A stretch of DNA of 64,000 nt from Parabacteroides sp. (GCA_019417325.1 DXVO01000023.1:310001-374000), one strand, 5' to 3'; counted from the stretch's first letter, positions 1 through 10,104 are shown. The notes: generated from the sequence alone by a model not told the origin. Translations and numbers: made by a program.

Positions 1-1139
1 TTACTGACTTCCTTGCCCGCTTCAAGAATTGCCTGCTGATAATTCATCTGGGCAATCTTCTCTTCCGCTTTCGATACCTTCAAGTTTGCAATCAGCTTAC
101 CATTATTAAAGATAGGCTGTGCCAACGAAGCCAAAGCCTGGAACATAAACTGCCCCGGATTGGAAACTGTAACACCTGAACCGTTTGTCCAACCAGCAGT
201 AGCTGTAATATTCAGCCCCGGATAGAAAGCGGCACGTGCTTTATTAGTCGTATAATAAGCACTGGCAAGTGACATTTCGGCAATCTTCACATCCGGACGG
301 TTTTCTAGTAATTGTAGAGGGACACCAGCCATAATTTCTTCAGGAATCGACTGCTCGGCAAGCGTTCCGCGGTCAATCTGTTGCGGAGCTTTAGCCAATA
401 ATACGGACAAAGAGTTTTCTACTTCACGCACCTGACGTTTCAGTTCGATTAAAGAACCGGAAACCTGATGATAAACAGCACGCATCTGGACAACGGCAGC
501 TTCGGTTGTCATGCCGGCTTCTTTCATCGCTTCCATGACACGTACGTTTTCTTCATAGATACCAACCGTTTCAGAGGTTATTTCTACCTGACGGTCGAGC
601 ATCAGCAAAGTAAAATAGGCATTGGCAATACCACTGATAAGTTGCGAACGCACAGCCTGCTGTGAATATTGGCTCTGCAAATAAGTGGCTTTCTGTCCAC
701 GGCTTGCATTCAACAGCTTGCCAAACAAATCCACCTCCCAACTTGCAGCAGCCGGTAATGTATATGACTTCACATAACTGGTATTTTCCATCTTCGTAAT
801 CGATCCCTGCGGAGCCAGATTAATAGACGGAAGGAAAGACAAACGAGCAGAAGTAAGCAACACTTTGGCCTCTTCCACACGAAGAACCGCAGCCTGCATA
901 TCCACGTTGTTTTCCAAACCTTCTTCTATCAAAGCCTGCAATTTAGGATCGCGGAAAATTTCTTTCCAGGATATATTACCCATATTAGTCGTATCAGCAG
1001 CCAAAGTATCCGTTGCCGATACCGGATCACGGTAAATACCGGCAGTATCTAAATCTTTTGGGCGATCGTATGCTTTATAGATATGGCAACTGCTCAGCAA
1101 AGCAGTTGCACATACCATATATATAATCTGTTTCTTCAT
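1..1139 (-). CDS. RND efflux outer-membrane channel lipoprotein (TolC/NodT family), partial
   Basis: This is the outer-membrane channel of a tripartite efflux pump. The frame runs off the left edge, so only about 379 N-terminal residues are visible. It starts MKKQIIYMVCATALLSSC, a lipoprotein signal with the lipobox cysteine at residue 18. Family hallmarks follow: W-K-E-I-F-R-D-P near residue 60, the long helical segments, and the R-P-D-V-x-x-A-E motif of the second repeat. The gene begins 11 bp after the pump gene and is last in the adaptor-pump-channel operon. The family is certain; the drug or bile-salt substrate cannot be read from sequence. Confidence 0.93.
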   Translation of the reverse strand, partial: MKKQIIYMVCATALLSSCHIYKAYDRPKDLDTAGIYRDPVSATDTLAADTTNMGNISWKEIFRDPKLQALIEEGLENNVDMQAAVLRVEEAKVLLTSARLSFLPSINLAPQGSITKMENTSYVKSYTLPAAASWEVDLFGKLLNASRGQKATYLQSQYSQQAVRSQLISGIANAYFTLLMLDRQVEITSETVGIYEENVRVMEAMKEAGMTTEAAVVQMRAVYHQVSGSLIELKRQVREVENSLSVLLAKAPQQIDRGTLAEQSIPEEIMAGVPLQLLENRPDVKIAEMSLASAYYTTNKARAAFYPGLNITATAGWTNGSGVTVSNPGQFMFQALASLAQPIFNNGKLIANLKVSKAEEKIAQMNYQQAILEAGKEVS

Positions 1140-1150
1140 TATCATCTCTC

Positions 1151-4100
1151 TTATTTTGTTTTTGCGTACTGTTCTATTTCCGTATTCAGATCGCTGTTGT
1201 CCAGGTCTTCCCATTCAATCGGCTTGAATTTCTCCTGCAAGTACTGGAATGCCACGAACAAAGCAGGAACAATAAATAACTGGAAGATCATACCGATAAA
1301 CATACCACCAATAGCAGCAGTACCCAATGTACGGTTACCATGAGCTCCTACGCCGAAAGCAAACATCATAGGCAACAATCCGACCACCATAGCCAATGAG
1401 GTCATCAGGATAGGACGCAAACGGGCTGCAGAACCTAATACAGCCGCCCATGTGATACTCATACCCATACGGCGCCGGTCGAGGGCGAACTCTACAATCA
1501 AAATCGCATTCTTTGCCAACAGACCGATCAACATAATCAAGGCAATCTGCATGTAAATATTATTGGACATCGTGCCCAATATCATTTTCAATGCAGGAAT
1601 ATTACCTAATGCCGCCCATCCCTGAACAAAGAGGAAGCTACCCATCAAACCGAATGGAACGGAAAGCAATACTGCCAACGGCAAAATATAACTTTCGTAC
1701 TGGGCACTCAGCAATAAGTATACGAATACGAAGCAGAGCAAGAAAATCAAACCGGTTGTACTTCCACTACTTTCAGCCTCTTCACGAGCCATACCTCCCA
1801 GTTCGTAACCGAACCCGGCAGGAAGTGTCGTACTGGCAACTTCTTCTAGTGCTTTCAATGCCTGCCCGCTGGTGAAACCGTCGGCAGGAGCAACCATCAC
1901 TTTAATAGAGGTATACATGTTAAAACGGCTGATAATATCCGGCCCGTATACCTTCTTGATAGAAACGAACTGCGAAATAGGTGCCATTTCATTGCCATTC
2001 TTTACTTTCACATTCTTCAGTGATTCCAGATTCGTACGCAATGAAGGATCTGCCTGAACCATTACACGGTACATCTTACCGAAACGGTTGAAGTTTGATG
2101 CATACAAACCACCATAATATCCCTGCATAGTTGCCAGGATATCGCTCGGGCTGATACCTACTTTCTTACAAGCGGCGGCATCGATATCGATCATATATTG
2201 TGGGAAATCCGGGTTAAATGTACTCTGTGCGGACTTGATTTCCGGACGAGCCTTCAGAGCTGCCATATAGTCTTTTGTCACATTAAAGAATTTTTCCAGG
2301 CTACCTCCTGTTTTATCCTGCATATTCAACTCGATATCACTGGAAGCGGAATATCCCGGAATCATCGGAGGAGTAAAGAACAATACCTGTGCGTCCTTTA
2401 TAACCTTTTGCGCACGCATAAACAAACTACCGTACACAATATCCGAACTCTGTGTCATGGAACGTTCATCCCAGTCTTTCAACTTGATAATAAACGAACC
2501 GTAAGAAGAACCCTGGCCACCGATAAAACTAAAACCGGTAACAGCCGTACGGGATTTTACCGCCGGATCTGAAGCAATCAGGCTATCCACCTTGCTCATC
2601 ACTTCCATAGTACGTTCCTGTGAAGTTCCCGGAGGCAGTGTCACAGCACCCATGATGGTTCCTGTATCTTCATTCGGCACCATAGCGGTCGGCGTAATAT
2701 TCATCAAAACAACCAACAACACGATAGCTCCGACTACAAAACCAAATGAAAGCCATTTCTTCTGAATAAAGAATACAACTCGTTTCTTATAGCTTGTCAG
2801 CAAAGAATCGTATGCAGCATTAAATGAAGCGTGGAAACGGGAAACAAAGGTGGTCTTCTTTTCATGCCCTTCTTCTTCATGCGGTTTCAGGAACATCGCA
2901 CACAACGCCGGACTCAGTGTCAACGCGTTCAGTGCCGACAAACCGATAGCGATAGCCATCGTTAAACCGAACTGCCGGTAGAAAGTACCAGCCGTACCGC
3001 TCATAAAACTTACCGGGATAAACACGGACATCATAACCAATGTAATGGAAACGATAGCACCACCCAATTCATTCATGGCATCGATAGAAGCCAGTTTCGC
3101 GGATTTATAACCCTGGTCCAGTTTTGCATGGACCCCCTCGACGACGACTATGGCATCATCGACCACAATCGCAATGGCAAGCACCATTGCACAAAGAGTC
3201 AGCAAGTTCAAACTAAAACCAATCATCGACAAGAGGAAGAATGTACCGATCAAGGCAACCGGAATCGCAATAGCCGGAATCAAGGTCGAACGTAAATCCT
3301 GCAAGAAAATATATACTACGATAAATACCAGGATAAATGCTTCCAGCAAAGTCTTGATAACCTCATGAATAGAAGCATACAAGAAGTCGTTGGCATTCAT
3401 GGATACGTCCACTTTCATGCCGGGAGGCATTGTCTTTTCTGTTTTTTCCAACAGTTCCAGGATGTCATTAATGGTTTCCGTTGCATTCGTACCCGCCATC
3501 TGATAGACAATACAAGTAACGGCATCGTGTCCGTTTACTTTATTTACATAGTTGTAAGTCAAACGACCTAATTCGATATCGGCAATATCTTTCAAACGAA
3601 GGACTTCACCATCAGGCAGTGCCTTAACAACCATATCTTCAAACTCGGTAGGAGTTTGCAAACGTCCTTTATAACGGATTGTATACTGGAACGACTGATT
3701 ACCCTGTTCACCGAATGCACCGGGAGCTGCTTCCACATTCTGTTCGGCCAAAACCGTCGATACATCGGAAGGAACCAGATGATATTGAGCCATCACATCC
3801 GGTTTCAACCAGATACGCATAGAGTAGTCCGTACCTAATATATTGGCATCACCTACACCGGGTACACGCTGTACTTCCGGAATCAGGTTAATTTTAGCAT
3901 AGTTTTCAAGGAACTTCAAACCATAACGGTCTTCTGCATCATATACAGAGAATACAACCAACATGGAGTTCTGACGCTTTTGGGTCGTAACACCAATTTT
4001 TGTTACCTCAGCTGGCAAAAGGCCTTGTGCCATAGAAACACGGTTCTGCACATTGACAGCCGCCATATCCGGGTCCGTACCCTGTTTAAAGTAAATGGAT

Positions 4101-4372
4101 ATATCGGCAGATCCGTTATTAGAGGCATTAGAGGTCATATACATCATGTTCTCAACACCGTTGATCTGGTCTTCCAGCGGTGCAATCACACTATTCAGTA
4201 CAGTTTGTGCATTTGCTCCCGTATAAGTAGCTCTCACCGAAACGGTTGGAGGGGCAATATCCGGATATTGGGTAATAGGCAGGGATAACAAGCCTAATAT
4301 ACCCAGGATAACTATCAGGATGGATATCACCGTAGAGAGTACCGGGCGGTTTATAAATCTATCTAATTTCAT
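1151..4372 (-). CDS. RND efflux pump, AcrB/MexB-type permease (HAE1 family)
   Basis: This inner-membrane proton/drug antiporter powers export of hydrophobic compounds. Its 1073 residues match the usual length of about 1050. The N-terminal anchor (MKLDRFINRPVLSTVISILI) opens into two halves, each with a porter domain and six membrane helices. The proton-relay aspartates D405 and D406 sit in V-V-D-D-A-I-V-V-V-E, matching AcrB D407/D408. A second-half motif near residue 960 (L-A-K-N-A-I-L-I-V-E-F-A) is also typical. It lies between adaptor and channel genes, so the three are co-transcribed. The C-terminal tail is charged and unremarkable. Confidence 0.97.
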   Translation of the reverse strand: MKLDRFINRPVLSTVISILIVILGILGLLSLPITQYPDIAPPTVSVRATYTGANAQTVLNSVIAPLEDQINGVENMMYMTSNASNNGSADISIYFKQGTDPDMAAVNVQNRVSMAQGLLPAEVTKIGVTTQKRQNSMLVVFSVYDAEDRYGLKFLENYAKINLIPEVQRVPGVGDANILGTDYSMRIWLKPDVMAQYHLVPSDVSTVLAEQNVEAAPGAFGEQGNQSFQYTIRYKGRLQTPTEFEDMVVKALPDGEVLRLKDIADIELGRLTYNYVNKVNGHDAVTCIVYQMAGTNATETINDILELLEKTEKTMPPGMKVDVSMNANDFLYASIHEVIKTLLEAFILVFIVVYIFLQDLRSTLIPAIAIPVALIGTFFLLSMIGFSLNLLTLCAMVLAIAIVVDDAIVVVEGVHAKLDQGYKSAKLASIDAMNELGGAIVSITLVMMSVFIPVSFMSGTAGTFYRQFGLTMAIAIGLSALNALTLSPALCAMFLKPHEEEGHEKKTTFVSRFHASFNAAYDSLLTSYKKRVVFFIQKKWLSFGFVVGAIVLLVVLMNITPTAMVPNEDTGTIMGAVTLPPGTSQERTMEVMSKVDSLIASDPAVKSRTAVTGFSFIGGQGSSYGSFIIKLKDWDERSMTQSSDIVYGSLFMRAQKVIKDAQVLFFTPPMIPGYSASSDIELNMQDKTGGSLEKFFNVTKDYMAALKARPEIKSAQSTFNPDFPQYMIDIDAAACKKVGISPSDILATMQGYYGGLYASNFNRFGKMYRVMVQADPSLRTNLESLKNVKVKNGNEMAPISQFVSIKKVYGPDIISRFNMYTSIKVMVAPADGFTSGQALKALEEVASTTLPAGFGYELGGMAREEAESSGSTTGLIFLLCFVFVYLLLSAQYESYILPLAVLLSVPFGLMGSFLFVQGWAALGNIPALKMILGTMSNNIYMQIALIMLIGLLAKNAILIVEFALDRRRMGMSITWAAVLGSAARLRPILMTSLAMVVGLLPMMFAFGVGAHGNRTLGTAAIGGMFIGMIFQLFIVPALFVAFQYLQEKFKPIEWEDLDNSDLNTEIEQYAKTK

Positions 4373-4426
4373 ATTCTACGTTTTTATCGGACAAACAGCA
4401 ATTTGCCCTATTCTTTACCTTATATA

Positions 4427-5638
4427 TTAATTAAAAGCGGTTTTCAAATTACCATCATGCTGGTCTTGTAATGCCTGCTGGTACTTTGCTTGTTGTTGTT
4501 CGGGAGAAATTGGCTTGATAGCCTGACCGTCTTTCAGGTTTTGTACTCCTTCAATCACAACCTTATCTCCTGATTTTAAACCGTCTGTTACAAGGTAATA
4601 TTTGCCATCATCCAAATTAGAAACCTGGATTTCCGTATTTTTTATTGTATTATCTGCCTGCAGTACAAAAACGAACTTCTTATCCTGGATTTCAACTGTT
4701 GCAGATTGAGGAATCAGAATGATGTCATTCATTGTATACGGGAAAATAATATTTCCTGTACCGCCACTTCTCAATACATTCTTATCGTTCGGAAAGATCG
4801 CACGCATACTTACAGAACCGGTAGACTGGTCGATAACACCGCTTACCGCGTCAATCTTACCTTCTGCCGAATACATGGAACCGTCGGACAACCGAAGTTG
4901 TACAGCCGGCATCTTTTCCAACTGTTCTTTCAATGTACCTCCTGCACGTGTCAGTCCCAATAATTCTTTTTCCGTCATAGAAAAATAAACATAAACATCA
5001 CCGATTTCAGAAACGGTAGTCAACGGTTGAGAAATAGAAGCACTAACCAAACTACCCACACGATACGGGAATGTACCAACCACACCATTTGAAGGACTTG
5101 TTACCGTACAGAACGACAAGTTCTGCTCTGCACTGATTAAAGAAGCTTCCGACTGTGCCAAGCTGGCTTTAGCGGACAATAACTGGTTCATTGCAGTCTG
5201 ATACTCAAATTCACTGATGATTTGCTTATCAAACAATGCTTTTTTATTCTTTTCGGTTAACGTCAATGTATTTACATTTGCCTTAGCCATTTCTACTGCA
5301 GCTTTTGCCTGGCGGACTGAAGCTGCATACTGCGTAGGATCAATCTGGAACAAAGCCTGTCCTTTACGAACCGTTGCTCCCTCATCAACACATAGTTTTA
5401 CAATAAAACCTGAAACCTGGGGACGTACTTCAATATCCTGCGTACCTCTGATTGTAGCCGGATAAGAAGTTGTCTGATCGCTGGTGGCAGAATTCACCTC
5501 GATAACAGTAAATTCATCATCCCCCAATTTCGCACCACTCTGACTGTTTCCACAGGCAGTTAACAAAGACATTCCCACAGCAAATAGCGCTATTTGCCTC
5601 AACGGGGTAACTGTAATTTTCAGCATTCGTTTATCCAT
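4427..5638 (-). CDS. RND efflux periplasmic adaptor lipoprotein (membrane fusion protein)
   Basis: This adaptor links the pump to the outer-membrane channel. It has 403 residues: a lipoprotein signal ending in L-L-T-A-C at about residue 29, a lipoyl-like half near residues 65-95 (V-R-P-Q-V-S-G-F-I), an alpha-helical hairpin around 100-170, and beta-barrel and membrane-proximal domains after that. A start at MLKITV, four codons later, is possible. It is the first gene of the operon. A -7 box and a perfect palindrome lie about 90-120 bp upstream. Confidence 0.95.
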   Translation of the reverse strand: MDKRMLKITVTPLRQIALFAVGMSLLTACGNSQSGAKLGDDEFTVIEVNSATSDQTTSYPATIRGTQDIEVRPQVSGFIVKLCVDEGATVRKGQALFQIDPTQYAASVRQAKAAVEMAKANVNTLTLTEKNKKALFDKQIISEFEYQTAMNQLLSAKASLAQSEASLISAEQNLSFCTVTSPSNGVVGTFPYRVGSLVSASISQPLTTVSEIGDVYVYFSMTEKELLGLTRAGGTLKEQLEKMPAVQLRLSDGSMYSAEGKIDAVSGVIDQSTGSVSMRAIFPNDKNVLRSGGTGNIIFPYTMNDIILIPQSATVEIQDKKFVFVLQADNTIKNTEIQVSNLDDGKYYLVTDGLKSGDKVVIEGVQNLKDGQAIKPISPEQQQAKYQQALQDQHDGNLKTAFN

Positions 5639-5729
5639 ATTTATAATTAATATATTTCAATCGATTTACTTGCCATATATTTTTCCATAATTATAATCTT
5701 CGGTTTTTGACGCTTCATACACAACTCTG

Positions 5730-5759
5730 CGTTTTTTCTTGAAAAAACGTACAAATGTA
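5730..5759 (-). promoter_or_regulatory. Putative promoter and palindromic operator of the RND efflux operon
   Basis: On the minus strand, TACATTTG (5759-5752) matches the Bacteroidetes -7 consensus TAnnTTTG. No clear -33 TTTG is seen at the usual distance. Just downstream, around the expected start of transcription, is a perfect palindrome, CGTTTTTTC-TT-GAAAAAACG (5730-5749). It could be an operator. No regulator gene sits next to the operon. Confidence 0.4.
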
Positions 5760-5969
5760 AAATCTTTTCACTTCACTTTCTTAGATTATACATTCTTTTA
5801 TACTAAAAAACTTCTATTTTTCACATTTCAATATCAACCACATACCTCAATTATGACCTTTCGAAAATCTATTCGTTCAAATTGCAACACAAAATGTGCG
5901 CAGTGTTTGTTTATTAAACAAATTGTCCTAATTTTACAGCTAAATATAACCTAATAAAATTTAATTCAT

Positions 5970-6605
5970 ATGGAATCTAAGTTTACCATTTCGGAAGTTT
6001 TCCACACATCATGGAAATCCGTCAAATCACAGATTTGGGTTTTGGTGGGATTATTGATCGGATTTTGTATTCTGTCCATGATTATCACACTGTTTACTAC
6101 TCCGGCCCAGAAGTCTGTTTCCGGACAAATCATTGCATCACTGATTAATTTAATCATCTCCGGTCTTTTCACCATGGGATATTATAAAAACATATTCCAG
6201 ACCTTGGACGGAGAAGAGCCTCAATTCTCAGCTTACGGCCAGCAATCCCGCAAAATACTGACATATATTGTCGCTTCCATTTTAGTTTTTATAGCCATAG
6301 GTATCGGTTGCATTTTATTTATCATTCCGGGCATTTACCTTGCTATCCGCCTGCAATTTTTCATTGCGTTCATCGTTGAAGAGGACTGTGGCATTCTTGA
6401 TTCATTGAAACGCAGTTGGGAAATTACTGACAAACAAGTGATGCCGTTATTCCTGCTCGGTTTAGCCATGCTTGGTATAATGCTGGTCGGCTTAATCCTG
6501 CTGGTTGTGGGAATATTTGTAACCACACCTGTTGTTTACACAATGTATTGTTATACATTCAGAAAATTAAATACGATTAAATTAGAAACCCCCGAAGAAA
6601 TTTAA
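5970..6605 (+). CDS. Small multi-pass membrane protein, function unknown
   Basis: The 211-residue protein has about four hydrophobic spans, near residues 22-42, 52-70, 95-125 and 160-190. Between the last two is a conserved-looking amphipathic stretch (F-I-V-E-E-D-C-G-I-L-D-S-L-K-R-S-W). That layout resembles membrane proteins of the DUF975 and glycerophosphodiesterase-associated type, which often modulate other membrane systems. It lies divergent from the efflux operon and 17 bp before the LacI-type regulator, so it may be co-transcribed with it. I cannot assign a function. Confidence 0.75.
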   Translation: MESKFTISEVFHTSWKSVKSQIWVLVGLLIGFCILSMIITLFTTPAQKSVSGQIIASLINLIISGLFTMGYYKNIFQTLDGEEPQFSAYGQQSRKILTYIVASILVFIAIGIGCILFIIPGIYLAIRLQFFIAFIVEEDCGILDSLKRSWEITDKQVMPLFLLGLAMLGIMLVGLILLVVGIFVTTPVVYTMYCYTFRKLNTIKLETPEEI

Positions 6606-6622
6606 CGGTAGCTTTTCTATTC

Positions 6623-7678
6623 ATGGGAAAGACATATAGAATTAAAGACATTGCTGAACTATCCGGTGTATCGACCGGAACGGTAGACCGTATCCTGCAC
6701 AACCGCGGAAAAGTATCGGAAGAAGCACAGAAAAAAGTAGAACAAGTATTAAAAGAAATAGACTATCACCCTAATTTGATAGCCCGTTCACTTGCACTAA
6801 AAAAAACGTATCATTTCATTGTACTGATACCCTCTTATACTCAAGGTGAATATTGGGAAAAATATTGCTTGGGGATAGACAAAATAGAGAAGGAACTGTT
6901 CAGCTACAATGTAGAGATTGAAAGAATGTTCTTTAATCAATATGACAAAAGCAGTTTCGACAAACTAATTCCAAAAGTTGAAAACTCCGATTGCCAAGGG
7001 GTTATTATTGCAACTCAATTTCAAAACAGCGTCCTGCAACTTACTCAGATACTGGATAAAAAAGAAATTCCATATGTATTGATAGATGCTTTGATAGAAA
7101 ATACCAATTGTATTGCCTATTATGGCACCAACTCATATGATTCCGGATATATTGCAGGACGTTTATTATTCGAACAAATCACAAAGGATGAAGATGTTGC
7201 CATCTTCCGCTTTATCCGTAAAGGCGAAAAACAGGTAACGCAAATCATGAAACGTGAAGAAGGTTTCAAAAGCTACCTGTCGGAAAAGGGGCATAAGGGA
7301 CAGACTTACACCGTACAGCTTCACGCAGACGAGTTGGAGGCAAACAAAAGCATTTTGGATCACTTCATAAAAGAACATGATAAGATAAATGCCGGGATTA
7401 TATTCAATTCGAGAGTACATCTTCTCGGAGCATATTTTGAAAGCCTGAACCGGAAATTTAAACTTATCGGTTATGACGTTATCGATGCCAATGTTCATTA
7501 CCTCCAGAATGGTCATATCACCCACCTGATTGCGCAGCGCCCGGAAGTACAGGGGCTAAACTCCGTACGTGCCTTGTTCAACCACTTGGTATTAAAAGAA
7601 GAAGTATCCCAGATAAACTATATGCCTATAGATATACTGATAAAAGAAAATATCAGTTACTATAATAATTATATCTAA
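6623..7678 (+). CDS. LacI-family transcriptional regulator
   Basis: The 351-residue protein has an N-terminal LacI helix-turn-helix (I-K-D-I-A-E-L-S-G-V-S-T-G-T-V-D-R-I-L, residues 7-25) and the hinge region up to about residue 60. A periplasmic-binding-protein-like sensor domain follows. The sensor resembles the sugar-binding type 6 (ribose/rhizopine) family. A strong terminator follows, so the downstream SDR/uxuA pair has its own promoter. Its position makes it the best candidate regulator of hexuronate use, which is an inference from adjacency only. Confidence 0.9.
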   Translation: MGKTYRIKDIAELSGVSTGTVDRILHNRGKVSEEAQKKVEQVLKEIDYHPNLIARSLALKKTYHFIVLIPSYTQGEYWEKYCLGIDKIEKELFSYNVEIERMFFNQYDKSSFDKLIPKVENSDCQGVIIATQFQNSVLQLTQILDKKEIPYVLIDALIENTNCIAYYGTNSYDSGYIAGRLLFEQITKDEDVAIFRFIRKGEKQVTQIMKREEGFKSYLSEKGHKGQTYTVQLHADELEANKSILDHFIKEHDKINAGIIFNSRVHLLGAYFESLNRKFKLIGYDVIDANVHYLQNGHITHLIAQRPEVQGLNSVRALFNHLVLKEEVSQINYMPIDILIKENISYYNNYI

Positions 7679-7702
7679 AGACATCAGTACAAGGAACTCA
7701 TA

Positions 7703-7747
7703 ATACCCACTAAAAGCCAGATAGCACTTTTAGTGGGTATTTTTTTC
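7703..7747 (+). terminator. Rho-independent terminator after the LacI-type regulator
   Basis: A perfect 14-bp stem (7703-7716 with 7727-7740) closes a 10-nt loop and is followed directly by a T run (7741-7746). Confidence 0.93.
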
Positions 7748-7756
7748 TCATCTTAC

Positions 7757-7786
7757 TTTAGTATGTCAAATAAATACATACATTTG
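7757..7786 (+). promoter_or_regulatory. Putative promoter of the SDR/uxuA operon
   Basis: TACATTTG (7779-7786) fits the Bacteroidetes -7 box. A TTTA at 7757-7760 sits 18 bp upstream as an imperfect -33 box. The start codon of the first gene is 57 bp downstream. Confidence 0.55.
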
Positions 7787-7842
7787 CAATAATGTGTGCG
7801 CGAGCACAACTTATGAAATGATCACAACAAAACAATAAAAAT

Positions 7843-8655
7843 ATGGCTAATTTATTTTGTGTAAAGGACAAAGTTGTCCTGATTACCGGCGGTGCCGGCA
7901 TTTTAGGTAGCGCTATCGCCAGACATTTGGCAGAAGAAGGCGCTAAAATTGTTATCCTCGACCGTGCCGTAGAAAACGGAGAACAGCTTGTTGCCAGTAT
8001 TAATACCAAAGGAGGAGATGCAAGCTTCTACTTAACAGACGTTTTAAATAAAGAAACTCTCGAACAAAACAAAAAAGATATTCTTTCAAAATACGGTCGT
8101 ATTGATGCTTTGCTGAATGCTGCCGGAGGCAATATGGCAGGTGCCACCATTTCCCCAGAAAAAACTATTTTTGACCTGAATATTGATGCTTTCCGAAAAG
8201 TTGTCGATCTGAACCTGTTCGGAACCGTACTTCCAATAATGGTCTTTGCTGAAGTTATGGCAAAACAGAAAGAGGGAGCAATTGTGAACTTTTCATCCGA
8301 ATCAGCTCTGCGTCCTCTTACGCGTGTGGTAGGTTACGGAGCTGCCAAAGCAGCCATTTCCAATCTTACTAAATACCTTGCAGGCGAACTTGCCATCAAA
8401 TTCGGAGAAGGATTACGTGTCAATGCCATTGCTCCCGGTTTTTTCCTGACAGAACAAAACCGGACATTAATGACAAATCCGGATGGCTCATATACGGAAC
8501 GTGCTCTTTCCGTAATTGCCCATACTCCGTTCAGACGTTTAGGTACCCCGGACGAACTATTCGGAACGATTCAATATCTGATTAGTGGTGCATCTAAATT
8601 TGTAACCGGGACTGTAGCTGTTGTCGATGGTGGTTTCGATGCTTTTTCCATTTAA
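7843..8655 (+). CDS. SDR-family oxidoreductase, probable D-mannonate/fructuronate oxidoreductase
   Basis: This cytosolic NAD(P)-dependent dehydrogenase belongs to the classical short-chain family (270 residues). It shows the cofactor motif T-G-G-A-G-I-L-G (15-22), N-A-A-G-G (92-96), the catalytic serine region N-F-S-S-E-S (149-154) and the catalytic Y165-x-x-x-K169. It sits 19 bp before mannonate dehydratase uxuA. In Bacteroidales this pairing usually supplies the fructuronate-to-mannonate step of glucuronate breakdown in place of a long-chain UxuB. The substrate is inferred from that neighbour. Confidence 0.85.
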   Translation: MANLFCVKDKVVLITGGAGILGSAIARHLAEEGAKIVILDRAVENGEQLVASINTKGGDASFYLTDVLNKETLEQNKKDILSKYGRIDALLNAAGGNMAGATISPEKTIFDLNIDAFRKVVDLNLFGTVLPIMVFAEVMAKQKEGAIVNFSSESALRPLTRVVGYGAAKAAISNLTKYLAGELAIKFGEGLRVNAIAPGFFLTEQNRTLMTNPDGSYTERALSVIAHTPFRRLGTPDELFGTIQYLISGASKFVTGTVAVVDGGFDAFSI

Positions 8656-8674
8656 TTTCATAAAAAACAAGATT

Positions 8675-9868
8675 ATGTATTTATGTGAACAAACATGGCG
8701 CTGGTACGGTCCGAACGACCCTGTCAGCCTTTCAGATATCCGCCAGGCAGGTGCAACAGGAATTGTAAATGCGTTACACCATATTCCCAACGGGGAAATA
8801 TGGACCGTAGATGAGATCCAAAAACGAAAAGAGATAATAGAAACTGCCGGTCTACGCTGGAGTGTAGTAGAAAGTGTCCCCGTACATGAACATATCAAAA
8901 CACAAACCGGAAATTTTCAAAAGTATATTGATAATTATAAGGAAAGCCTTCGTAATCTGGCAGCTTGCAACATCCGGATTGTAACCTATAATTTTATGCC
9001 TGTATTGGACTGGACCCGTACAGACCTCGCTTATACAATGCCCGACGGTTCCAAAGCCCTGCGCTTTGAGCGTGCAGCATTTATGGCATTCGACCTGTAT
9101 ATCCTGCAACGTCCGGCTGCAGAACAAGAATACAGCGAGAGCGATAAAGCCATAGCAAAAGCTCGTTACAACCAAATGAGTGAAGCAGAAAAAGAATTGC
9201 TTATCCGTAACATGATAGCAGGCCTGCCCGGCTCGGAAGAGAGTTTTACATTAGGACAATTCAGGGCAGAACTGGAACGTTACAAGGATATTGATGCAGA
9301 AAAGTTACGCAACCATCTGATTTATTTTCTTAAAGAAATCACTCCTGTTGCCGATGAGGTTGGCGTACGTATGGTCATCCATCCGGACGATCCTCCCTAC
9401 TCTATTCTCGGCCTTCCCCGTATACTGAGCACAGCGGATGATTTTCAGAAGTTGATTGAAGTTGTCCCGAACCAGAGTAATGGTTTATGCCTGTGCACCG
9501 GCTCATTCGGAGTCCGTAGCGACAACGACCTAGTCCACATGATGGAACGTTATGGCGACCGTATCGATTTCGTCCATTTCCGTAGTACTAAACGGGATGA
9601 ATACGGGAATTTTTATGAAGCCAATCATCTGGAGGGGGATGTCGATATGTATGGTGTAATGAAAGCATTGCTCGAACTACAGCAACGCCGGGGTTGCTCC
9701 ATTGCCATGCGCCCGGACCACGGCCATCAGATGATTGATGATTTAAAAAAGAAAACGAATCCTGGATACTCCTGTATCGGACGTTTACGCGGATTAGCTG
9801 AACTACGCGGATTAGAAATGGGGATAGCCCGTTCTTTTTCATCTGGTAATAAAACCGATAACAAATAA
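8675..9868 (+). CDS. uxuA: Mannonate dehydratase
   Basis: The enzyme dehydrates D-mannonate to 2-keto-3-deoxygluconate in hexuronate catabolism. It is a TIM-barrel metalloenzyme of 397 residues, a normal length. Metal and substrate motifs are visible: M-V-I-H-P-D-D-P-P, the G-L-C-L-C-T-G-S region, H-F-R-S-T and M-R-P-D-H-G-H. The start is set at MYLCEQTW, since the N-terminus W-R-W-Y-G-P-N-D-P matches the family there. The frame is open upstream but only by overlapping the SDR gene. Confidence 0.95.
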   Translation: MYLCEQTWRWYGPNDPVSLSDIRQAGATGIVNALHHIPNGEIWTVDEIQKRKEIIETAGLRWSVVESVPVHEHIKTQTGNFQKYIDNYKESLRNLAACNIRIVTYNFMPVLDWTRTDLAYTMPDGSKALRFERAAFMAFDLYILQRPAAEQEYSESDKAIAKARYNQMSEAEKELLIRNMIAGLPGSEESFTLGQFRAELERYKDIDAEKLRNHLIYFLKEITPVADEVGVRMVIHPDDPPYSILGLPRILSTADDFQKLIEVVPNQSNGLCLCTGSFGVRSDNDLVHMMERYGDRIDFVHFRSTKRDEYGNFYEANHLEGDVDMYGVMKALLELQQRRGCSIAMRPDHGHQMIDDLKKKTNPGYSCIGRLRGLAELRGLEMGIARSFSSGNKTDNK

Positions 9869-9978
9869 TATAAGGTATTCCAAAAGTCGTAAGTACGAAT
9901 CCTGCCGAAAAAGGTATAAGAGATATAGCAATAATTACTTGCGCAGATCGTGTTTACTACCTCAGCAGTTCTTTTTTA

Positions 9979-10014
9979 CTACCCGGAACATTGTATAAAC
10001 CATGTTCCAGGTAG
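9979..10014. other. Long imperfect hairpin downstream of uxuA
   Basis: Two 13-nt arms (9979-9991 and 10002-10014) pair with one mismatch and a 10-nt loop. Flanking T and A runs extend the pairing. No U run follows on either strand, so it is a weak terminator or a regulatory hairpin. Nothing else is seen in the 9869-10187 gap except the short repeat and promoter listed next. Confidence 0.45.
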
Positions 10015-10079
10015 TGAAAACTAATCATTTCTTCTACGAAGTTATCGGGCTTTTAGTTTATAGGATTCTGTCCTTCTTC

Positions 10080-10104
10080 AAATCCAAACAAATCCAAACA
10101 AATC
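10080..10104. repeat. Short tandem repeat, 10-bp unit
   Basis: The unit aaatccaaac occurs twice in a row and is followed by half a unit. It lies 84 bp before the M23 lipoprotein gene. Confidence 0.7.
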
